From Chitinophagales bacterium (GTDB lineage: Bacteria > Bacteroidota > Bacteroidia > Chitinophagales > UBA2359): a stretch of DNA of 15,134 bases. The stretch is taken from positions 1-15,134 of the forward strand of contig JAHDIA010000053.1 of the NCBI GenBank assembly GCA_020631035.1. The letters are read 5' to 3'. The position numbers and the translations under genes were made by a program. Of the stretch, positions 7,773 to 13,832 are shown piece after piece (the first letter of the stretch is position 1; each line of letters begins with the position of its first letter). The notes below the pieces were generated by a model that was not told the origin of the DNA, did no database searches, and saw only the letters and a program-made list of their open reading frames with translations.

Positions 7773-8222
7773 CTATTGCGCCACTTTTAGATGGTCATTG
7801 TCAATTAATTGTTTTAGTTTTTTCCTAGCTTTTATGAGTTGTGATTTAGAAGTATTGATGCTAATGCCTAGTTTCTCCGCAATTTCCTTATGACTAAATC
7901 CTTCTATAACATATAAATTGAAAACCGTTCGGTAACCAACAGGTAAATAATCCAAAAGTTTTAAAATGTCTTGCTCTCGAATTTGGGCATCTGCTGATGT
8001 TTGAGTTGGTATGTGTACATCATTTATTTCAACTGAAAGATTCATATTGTACTTCCGTAAAAACATCAAAGATTCGTTGACCATTATCCTTCGTATCCAC
8101 GCCTCAAAACTTCCCGTCTCTTTGTATTGCTCAATTTTGGTAAACACCTTAAAAAAACCATTGATCATTACATCCTCTGCATCTTGTTCATTCCGAATAT
8201 ACCTTCGACACACTCCCAACAT
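7773..8222 (-). CDS. ECF RNA polymerase sigma factor (start likely upstream)
   Basis: An ECF-type sigma-70 family factor directing RNA polymerase to a specific promoter set. Region 2 is recognised from MLGVCRRYIRNEQDAEDVM and SFEAWIRRIMVNESL; region 4 spans about 92-142, with LPVGYRTVFNLYVIEGFSHK and a helix-turn-helix KEIAEKLGISINTSKSQL. The coordinates run from the first ATG, but this truncates region 2: the preceding 29 in-frame codons (8223-8309) read like the missing region 2.1 helix of the family. Without them the protein has 149 residues; with them 178, close to the usual ECF length. The gene is followed after 9 bp by the anti-sigma gene, so both are probably one transcript, as is usual for ECF systems. 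The divergent neighbour is the DUF2851 gene. Confidence 0.9.
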   Translation of the reverse strand: MLGVCRRYIRNEQDAEDVMINGFFKVFTKIEQYKETGSFEAWIRRIMVNESLMFLRKYNMNLSVEINDVHIPTQTSADAQIREQDILKLLDYLPVGYRTVFNLYVIEGFSHKEIAEKLGISINTSKSQLIKARKKLKQLIDNDHLKVAQ

Positions 8223-8309
8223 CTGGGCAGACAGTGCCTCATAGACCAGCTTTTGTGCTTGGCGGTCTTTGTTGCGTAGGGCTTTTATGTGTTTTTGGAC
8301 ACTCAGAAT
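8223..8309 (-). other. In-frame N-terminal extension of the ECF sigma factor without ATG/GTG/TTG
   Basis: Directly upstream of the sigma ATG the same frame reads SVQKHIKALRNKDRQAQKLV then YEALSAQ, which fits the first helix of ECF region 2 (a 'LRxxDxxAxxxLYE' pattern). The frame stays open upstream to a TGA inside the 8353-8456 palindrome, yet contains no ATG, GTG or TTG. ATT at 8307-8309, followed by CTG, is the most natural initiation point by length. This is my reading of the reverse complement; use of ATT or CTG is inference. Confidence 0.7.
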
Positions 8310-8352
8310 GTTCTGGTTTTTATTAAGTAATGATAAAAAAACAACTTCCCGA

Positions 8353-8456
8353 TTTTGGCTGCGATATTTTCCGACCTATGGCGTCAAAAATACTCGCCTT
8401 AGCCCTGCTAAGACTGCGTTTTTTTTCTTATAGGTCAAAAAATCTCATTGCTAAAA
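8353..8456. repeat. 104-bp imperfect palindrome between divergent genes
   Basis: The two halves are reverse complements in blocks around a centre near 8405: outer TTTT/AAAA, GACCTAT (8373-8379) with ATAGGTC (8430-8436), A-run with T-run, and a perfect central hairpin CTTAGC-CCT-GCTAAG (8398-8412). About two thirds of positions pair. It lies between the sigma start and the DUF2851 start. It may be a mobile REP/MITE-like element or a shared regulatory structure. The remaining gap (8457-8607) is AT-rich, with only a weak TTG-N21-TA pattern at 8552-8577 ahead of the DUF2851 gene. Confidence 0.7.
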
Positions 8457-8607
8457 ACAAGGAACTTATTATTTAACCATTACTAAATCCTTGTTTCTAT
8501 TCTAAAGATGCAAAAAAATGGATTTTGGGTGTCTGTAAAAGAAGAAAAAACTTGGAAAATGAATTTTTTGCATTGTAAGAGTAGAGTTTTTAACCAAAAA
8601 ATACAAA

Positions 8608-9882
8608 ATGAAAGAAGATTTTTTGCACAAAATATGGCATTACCGCCTTTTTGAATGCAGCAAAGTCCATACTGAATGTGGACAGTCGCTCGATATTCTA
8701 GCTTTTGGCACGGAGAATCTAGATGCTGGTCCAGACCTTTTTAATGCCAAAATCAGACTAGGCAACACTGTTTGGGCTGGTAATATCGAAATTCACGTCA
8801 AGGCTTCGGATTGGTTTAAGCACAAACACCAATATGATCCAGCTTATCAAAACATCATTTTGCATGTGGTGTACGAAAATGACGTGGTGGTTCACAACAA
8901 TTTAGGAGTCGTCATTCCCGCTTTCTCCTTGAAAAAATACATCCATCAAGGAGCTGTTAGAAAAATTAGCTATTTGCGCCAAAGTACGGATTGGGTTCCC
9001 TGTACCAAACTACTCAAACAAACTTCCAAATTGTGGTGGATTGCTTGGAAAGACCGTTTACTGGTCGAAAAATTAGAGAGAGCTTGCTTGGAGTTGTCCA
9101 GACAGTTGGTTCTGTTGCAGTCTGATTGGGAAGCTTTGTTGTATCAGCAATTGGGGCGGTATATGGGTGTACCTGTCAATGCTGCTGCTTTTCAGTTGGC
9201 GACACGGCATTTGCCTTTTAAAATTGTTCAAAAACATTGCCACAAACTAAATGACTTAGAAGCCTTGTTTTTGGGCATTGGTGGTTTTTTAAATAAATCC
9301 ATTGAAGACGAATATGTTCAGCAATTAAAAAAGGAATTTGATTATTTAAAAGCAAAATATGAACTACAAGTCTTGAAAAAAGAACAATGGAAATTTAGCA
9401 AAATGCGTCCTGCTGCTTTCCCCACAGTACGGCTTGCCTTGTTTGCTCGTCTACAATATGAACGCCCTCAATTGATGCAAGCAATTTTAGAAACTCAGGA
9501 TTTAGATAGCTTGCAAAAGCTGTTTAAGGTACAAGCATCGACTTATTGGGATACGCATTATGTTTTGGGCAAAACCTCTAAGTCCATTGTCAAGAAATTG
9601 GGCACAAAAAGCATTTACACCTTAATCATCAATGCAGTCGTTCCCTTCTTATTTTGGTATGGAAAACAAATGGGACGAACTGATTTGAAAGAACGTGCCA
9701 TTGGTTTTTTGGAACAATTGCCCAAAGAAAAAAATCAAATTATTGAGCAATGGGAAGCAATAGAGGTAGAGAGCGACAATGCTTTTGACAGTCAAGCCCT
9801 GATTTATTTAAAAAAGTCTTATTGCAATTCGTACAGTTGTTTGGATTGCCACATTGGGAAGCGGTTGATTCGAGAAAATTAG
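8608..9882 (+). CDS. DUF2851 family protein
   Basis: A 424-residue cytosolic protein with no signal peptide or membrane segment. The N-terminal third carries the family signature: DAGPDLFNAKIRLG, then WAGNIEIHVKASDWFKHKH, then YQNIILHVVYEND. The central part is helical. The C-terminus has three cysteines (406, 411, 414) in CNSYSCLDCHIGKRL, a conserved ending of the family that could bind metal or nucleic acid. No function is established for DUF2851 as far as I know; it is widespread in Bacteroidota as a single-copy gene. The order PD ... EIHVK has some likeness to PD-(D/E)xK nuclease cores, but that is speculation. ATG at 8608 is well placed, with an AT-rich leader and no Shine-Dalgarno. It is transcribed away from the sigma operon and converges on the S74/T9SS gene. 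Confidence 0.9.
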   Translation: MKEDFLHKIWHYRLFECSKVHTECGQSLDILAFGTENLDAGPDLFNAKIRLGNTVWAGNIEIHVKASDWFKHKHQYDPAYQNIILHVVYENDVVVHNNLGVVIPAFSLKKYIHQGAVRKISYLRQSTDWVPCTKLLKQTSKLWWIAWKDRLLVEKLERACLELSRQLVLLQSDWEALLYQQLGRYMGVPVNAAAFQLATRHLPFKIVQKHCHKLNDLEALFLGIGGFLNKSIEDEYVQQLKKEFDYLKAKYELQVLKKEQWKFSKMRPAAFPTVRLALFARLQYERPQLMQAILETQDLDSLQKLFKVQASTYWDTHYVLGKTSKSIVKKLGTKSIYTLIINAVVPFLFWYGKQMGRTDLKERAIGFLEQLPKEKNQIIEQWEAIEVESDNAFDSQALIYLKKSYCNSYSCLDCHIGKRLIREN

Positions 9883-9938
9883 GAGTTATAAATTGACAAA
9901 CCGTTTTGCATTTATAATTTACAACTCACAATTCATAA

Positions 9939-10050
9939 TTTTTATGGGGCAGCGTCATTGACTTCGTGGCTAGGTGGGGTCTGGTTAGCCAACGCATATT
10001 TTGTCCTTCGTACAAGCGTTCATCCGCCCGCTCATCCGACGCTTTTTTTA
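9939..10050 (+). repeat. Dispersed intergenic repeat, copy 4
   Basis: Head TTTTATGGGGCAGCGTCATT, middle GGTCTGGTTAGCCAACGCAT, then CGTACAAG, and tail CCGCTCATCCGACGCTTTTT. It is the closest match to copy 1. A GGCT/AGCC pair replaces the GCGTTG/CAACGC stem of copy 1, so some hairpin potential is kept with different bases. It lies between the convergent DUF2851 and S74/T9SS genes, in the same orientation as copies 1 and 3. Confidence 0.75.
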
Positions 10051-10054
10051 ATAA

Positions 10055-10091
10055 TTAGATATGACATTTCTCGAAGAAATGTCATATCTAA
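10055..10091 (-). terminator. Perfect 17-bp-stem hairpin between convergent genes
   Basis: TTAGATATGACATTTCT (10055-10071) and AGAAATGTCATATCTAA (10075-10091) pair perfectly over a CGA loop. It begins 8 bp beyond the stop of the S74/T9SS gene, so it is well placed to end that transcript and perhaps the DUF2851 one. There is no real T-run after the stem on either strand, so it may act as an RNA-end stabiliser or be a REP-like palindrome. Confidence 0.5.
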
Positions 10092-10098
10092 ATCACCT

Positions 10099-11613
10099 TT
10101 ATTTCTGTACAATCATTTTTTGCTGGGCAATGCTTTTGCCATTCGCTACAATTGCATAAATGTACGTACCACTTTCCAAATTGCTGGTATTGAATTGAAT
10201 ATTCCCTTTGCCAGAAATTGGGTAAGTGTTCATCTCTCTACCACTTAAATCATAAATAACCAAAGAAGCAGATGGGAGATTGCTAGGCAATGCATATTCA
10301 ATAAAAGTTTCACCATTGGCAGGATTGGGTGCGTTTTGCTTTAGCAAAGCAGTGTTGCTAATGATAGTGTTGTCCACATCTTGCTTTTGGCTTTCTACTG
10401 CCAACAAATCATTAACCAAATTTTCCAAATGATCCAAACGTTCTGTCAATTCATTGATCTCTGTTCTTTGTTCAGAGATGGTTGTTGCTTGCTCCTCAAT
10501 TTGTGTGCTTTGTTCCAAAATGGTTGTTGCTTGTGCTTCCACTTGTTTATCTTGCTCTTTTAGTGCTTCGACCAAAACAGGTATCAAACCATCATAATTT
10601 ACAGCATAGTAACCTGCTTCATCTTTTCTAACCAATTCGGGAAAAACTTTTTCCAAATCCTGTGCTAGAAAACCTAAATGATTCCCTTTTTTGGCTTTGC
10701 TAAAATCCAAATCATTTACTGTTTGCTTTTTAAATTGGTAAGTTACGCCATCCAAAGCTCTTACTTTATCCAAAGCACTATCTATTTTTTGGATGTCTTT
10801 TTTGTAGCGTTTGTCAGAGCCAGACCAAAAGCCTAAAGAGCAGCCTGTTGTTCCGTTGACAAAAAACTTATAACCATTTGCATTAGTTGCGCCAATGGCC
10901 ACATTACCTGCTCCTGTAACTCTCATTCTTTCGTTACTAGCGGAACTTCCACCTGTTCTTAAAATAATTTCTTTACCACCAATATAAGAGTTTCCATTTG
11001 ACCAAGGAAGATGAGTATTTCCATAAGGTGAATACACCCCTATACCTCTACCATTACTTTGAGGTACAACTTTCAATCTATCATTAAAATTAGCTGTAGT
11101 CGCTCCCATTATAATGGTACCATTGGATAAAATGGACATGCGTGTTTGATTCGCTGCATTGCCATCAATCCAGTCAAAGTCCAAACGTTTGTTGGTACCA
11201 GACCAAGCGACCACACCTTGTTCTCCATTTTTCACCCCAGAAATAAAACCTGTAGCTCCTGCCTGGTTTATCAAACCATACAATGTGGTATTGCTTCCAC
11301 CAGGAACAAAAGACTCTCCTAAAGAAGACCAAGCATCATTGGAGGCTGTTCCACCTATGGTGCCAGAAAATTCTTGAGAAAAACGACCATTGACATGCAG
11401 TCTGGTATCTCCAGGCAATCCAGCAGGAGCTTGTCCACCTAGAGACAATCTTGCATTTCTATAAACATTGTCATTGATGCTATTGGTTACTTGATCGCCT
11501 GGGTCTGTTCGCTCTTCGGCTTGCCCAAAAACGTTTACATCACAACAAAGAAGAATGAGTATTAACAAAAAAGCTTGGCTAACAAATGAGTTAAAAAAGG
11601 TTTTAGTAGTCAT
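10099..11613 (-). CDS. Secreted S74 intramolecular-chaperone protein with T9SS type A sorting domain
   Basis: A cell-surface or secreted protein of 504 residues. Residues 1-31 form a signal peptide ending NVFGQ. About 50-255 is a Gly/Asn/Thr-rich region with short beta repeats, like phage tail-fibre shafts. About 262-350 is a peptidase S74 (endosialidase chaperone) domain with the hallmark GSDKRYKKDI, Ser266-Asp267 being the expected self-cleavage dyad, and HLGFLAQDLEKVFPELV. A coiled coil follows at about 350-405 with two 14-residue repeats (QATTILEQSTQIEE / QATTISEQRTEINE), encoded by a 42-bp DNA repeat from 10478. Residues about 424-504 are a T9SS sorting domain (LLKQNAPNPANGETFIEYAL ... 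GTYIYAIVANGKSI) that directs export through the outer membrane. The chaperone domain normally drives trimerisation of fibres. The start at ATG 11613 gives the signal peptide. It is a single gene. Confidence 0.9.
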   Translation of the reverse strand: MTTKTFFNSFVSQAFLLILILLCCDVNVFGQAEERTDPGDQVTNSINDNVYRNARLSLGGQAPAGLPGDTRLHVNGRFSQEFSGTIGGTASNDAWSSLGESFVPGGSNTTLYGLINQAGATGFISGVKNGEQGVVAWSGTNKRLDFDWIDGNAANQTRMSILSNGTIIMGATTANFNDRLKVVPQSNGRGIGVYSPYGNTHLPWSNGNSYIGGKEIILRTGGSSASNERMRVTGAGNVAIGATNANGYKFFVNGTTGCSLGFWSGSDKRYKKDIQKIDSALDKVRALDGVTYQFKKQTVNDLDFSKAKKGNHLGFLAQDLEKVFPELVRKDEAGYYAVNYDGLIPVLVEALKEQDKQVEAQATTILEQSTQIEEQATTISEQRTEINELTERLDHLENLVNDLLAVESQKQDVDNTIISNTALLKQNAPNPANGETFIEYALPSNLPSASLVIYDLSGREMNTYPISGKGNIQFNTSNLESGTYIYAIVANGKSIAQQKMIVQK

Positions 11614-11632
11614 AAGAATTTAAATTTATTAA

Positions 11633-11661
11633 GTAAATTAATATCAACGCATTTAATACAA
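11633..11661 (-). promoter_or_regulatory. Candidate promoter of the S74/T9SS gene
   Basis: On the minus strand TTG (11661-11659) is followed after 18 bp by TAATTTAC (11640-11633), four of six fixed positions of the Bacteroidota -7 box TAnnTTTG, with proper spacing. It would give a leader of only about 13 nt before the ATG at 11613. Confidence 0.3.
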
Positions 11662-12084
11662 ATGCTATTTGCAGGGATAAACCATCCCCATCAATACACA
11701 TATGAGGGCCCAAAAAAATTGTGTATTTAACTGTTTGCAATTATGTCCAACCAATGTGAGAGCTTAACTGGAAATGTGTGTTGTTTCAGTAAGTTCTTTT
11801 ACTTGGTAAAATATACTTCATATGGTCAAGCAAGTTTATCTTAATATTAATTATGCTCAACCACTTATCCACCCAAAAGCTAGTAAATGCAATAACTCAT
11901 AAAATTGTTTAACTTTTTCTCATAAATTTTGATTTTTGCCATTTTTCGCCAAAACCAGATACATACAAAACTTTAAGAGCTAAATACATTTTATAAAAAA
12001 TCAATTTATAAACACCAAACAAGCAAACAGTGAAAGTGTTCAGTAATTTTATTATTTTTTTTGTAGGCAATTAAAAAATCAGAA
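11662..12084. other. Long AT-rich gap with no recognised gene
   Basis: No reading frame with coding character, tRNA or clear inverted repeat was found. The sequence is strongly AT-rich, especially after 11880. TGGTCAAGCAAG at 11823 resembles the arm of the TGCTTGGTCAAGCA inverted repeat upstream of the VIT/vWA gene (5769-5782), which may be chance. A small RNA cannot be excluded. Confidence 0.4.
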
Positions 12085-12290
12085 TTAGTAGAAGCCTGGC
12101 GTGAAGCGGATGGAGTAAAGAGACGACGGGGGACGTAAGGGCGATCCCTTGTGGTCGACCACAGAAACGATGCCTACGTCGAACCGCAGATAGTAGTGGA
12201 TAGCTCCCGATGCAAAGCAAATCGGGACTAGAAACGGATAGCGGGGAGACACTTTCGTCCGAAGCCCTCCCCGTTCCGTACTATACAATA
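12085..12290 (-). repeat. GC-rich structured intergenic element
   Basis: An abrupt island of clearly higher GC in very AT-rich surroundings. It holds a series of perfect stems: the 14-bp palindrome TGTGGTCGACCACA (12150-12163), TCCCGAT/ATCGGGA (12205-12211 with 12221-12227) and GGGGAG/CTCCCC (12243-12248 with 12267-12272) enclosing a smaller CTTTCG/CGAAG. Its 12085-12110 end (AAGCCTGGCGTGAAGCGGAT) resembles the tail of the dispersed repeat read in reverse, so it may be a longer relative of that family. A 67-codon frame open across it looks like chance. It lies just beyond the end of the response-regulator operon. Confidence 0.65.
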
Positions 12291-12339
12291 TTATTTATCA
12301 ATAAAAGTTTTCTGTGATTTTTAAATTCGTTCTTTTAAT

Positions 12340-13044
12340 TTAACTGGCGAGTTTTTGAGTATCCAATTTGTAGCCTACCCCATTGATGGTTTTGATGCAA
12401 TTATTGCCCAATGCCTTTCGGATTTCGTGTATGTGTACATCAATATTACGCAATCCAATAAAGGATTCATCTTTCCAAATATTGTCAAAAATTTCCTCTC
12501 TTGAAAAAACCCGATCTGGGTTGGATGCCAACAACAACAAGAGTTTGAATTGTTTGACAGGAAGCTCCAAAGATTGATCGTTGTACACAACCAAAAACTT
12601 TTCTTTGTCTATTTCTAAATTGCCAAGAATAATGCGTTCCATATTGTCAAAACCAAGATGAAAGCGACGCAAAATAGACTGAATGCGTTTGACCAAAACA
12701 GACATTCTGATGGGTTTTTTGATGTAGTCATTCCCACCAACTTCAAAGCCTTGTATTTCGGTATCCTCATCGCTTCGAGCACTTAGAAATATGACAAGTG
12801 AGTCCTCAATCTCCTTGGTTGAACGAATTTTTTTACAAGTCTCAATGCCATTCATTTCGGGCATCATCACATCCATCAAAATAAGTTGTGGCTTAAAGAT
12901 TAAAGCCTTTTCGTAAGCCTCTCTTCCATTGTGTGCTTTGAGTGTTTGATAGCCTTCTTTTTTCAAATTGTACTCCACCAATTCAGTTATATCTTCCTCA
13001 TCATCGACTATCAATATTTTAAAATCTCCATTTGTCTTGTTCAT
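12340..13044 (-). CDS. OmpR/PhoB-family response regulator
   Basis: A cytosolic two-component transcription regulator of 234 residues. The receiver domain (about 8-121) has the acidic pair in VDDEED, the phosphoacceptor Asp58 in LMDVMMPEMNG, switch Ser88 and Lys110-Pro111. The C-terminal winged helix (about 138-229) has the trans_reg_C pattern: LPVKQFKLLLLLASNPDRVF, then RNIDVHIHEIRKAL and KTINGVGYKL. All residues needed for phosphorylation are present. It follows the other response regulator by 19 bp, so it is probably the second gene of one operon. No histidine kinase is in the window, so the cognate kinase is unknown. Downstream is the GC-rich structured element. Confidence 0.93.
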   Translation of the reverse strand: MNKTNGDFKILIVDDEEDITELVEYNLKKEGYQTLKAHNGREAYEKALIFKPQLILMDVMMPEMNGIETCKKIRSTKEIEDSLVIFLSARSDEDTEIQGFEVGGNDYIKKPIRMSVLVKRIQSILRRFHLGFDNMERIILGNLEIDKEKFLVVYNDQSLELPVKQFKLLLLLASNPDRVFSREEIFDNIWKDESFIGLRNIDVHIHEIRKALGNNCIKTINGVGYKLDTQKLAS

Positions 13045-13063
13045 ATTGAATGGATTGATTTAT

Positions 13064-13747
13064 TTAATTTTCAATTTTGTATCCAACACCTTTGATGGTC
13101 TTGATTAATTTGGCTCCTAATTTATTCCTTAGGCGTTTGATATGGACATCAATGGTTCGTTCCCCCACTATAACATCACTGCCCCAAATAGCACTGTAAA
13201 TTTCTTTGCGGGTAAATACCCTACCTGCCTTTTGAGCCATAAACACTAAGAGTTCAAATTCTTTTTTGGGCAACTGAATCTCTTCTTCCCCTTTGTATAC
13301 CAAAAACTGCTCTAAGTCTATTTTAATGTCTGAAACTGTCAACAGGGATTGTGTAACCGCATTCTTATTTTTTCGCTTGAGCAATGCTTTTATCCGCTTT
13401 TTCAATACCCGTATTTTGATGGGCTTGACAATGTAATCGTCTGCCCCAGCTTCCAGTCCTGCAATCTCAGAATAATTTTCACTTCGGGCTGTCAAAAAGG
13501 CAATGAGTGTATCGTTTAGTTTCGGAATCCTCCTCATTTCGGCACAAGTTTCTATCCCATCTTTTCCTTGCATAGACACATCCATAATGATTAAGTCTGG
13601 TATGTGTTCTACTGCAAAAGCAATGGCATCTGCTCCGTTCTGCACGCTTGCTACTTCATAGCCTTCTTGGGTTAAATTGTATGACAAGAACTCAAGAATG
13701 TCTTCCTCGTCATCTGCTATCAATATCAAACTTTTTTCTTCCTCCAT
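13064..13747 (-). CDS. OmpR/PhoB-family response regulator, tandem paralogue
   Basis: A 227-residue response regulator of the same architecture as its downstream neighbour. The receiver has ADDEED, phosphoacceptor Asp56 (IIMDVSMQGKDG), switch Thr86 and Lys108-Pro109. The winged helix has LPKKEFELLVFMAQKAGRVF, ERTIDVHIKRLRNKLG and IKTIKGVGYKI. The two proteins differ clearly across both domains, including the recognition helix (VGERTIDVHIKRLRNKL against GLRNIDVHIHEIRKAL), so they are an old duplication and probably bind different sites. It is the first gene of the pair; 85 bp separate its ATG from the stop of the TonB-dependent receptor gene upstream. Confidence 0.93.
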   Translation of the reverse strand: MEEEKSLILIADDEEDILEFLSYNLTQEGYEVASVQNGADAIAFAVEHIPDLIIMDVSMQGKDGIETCAEMRRIPKLNDTLIAFLTARSENYSEIAGLEAGADDYIVKPIKIRVLKKRIKALLKRKNKNAVTQSLLTVSDIKIDLEQFLVYKGEEEIQLPKKEFELLVFMAQKAGRVFTRKEIYSAIWGSDVIVGERTIDVHIKRLRNKLGAKLIKTIKGVGYKIEN

Positions 13748-13832
13748 CTTAATTATTTACGTTCTTTGACAAGTGGCACTTTTATAAATCCTTCTTTGCT
13801 TGGCTATCATATACTATTAGATAAGGTGACAT

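Noticed and set aside
11662..12084. A hidden tRNA or small gene in the long gap
   Set aside because: I could find no cloverleaf pattern, no TTCRA-type T-arm and no frame with coding character.
12085..12288. 67-residue minus-strand frame in the GC-rich element
   Set aside because: It coincides with the structured island; the sequence is explained by stems and the residues show no family or hydrophobic pattern.
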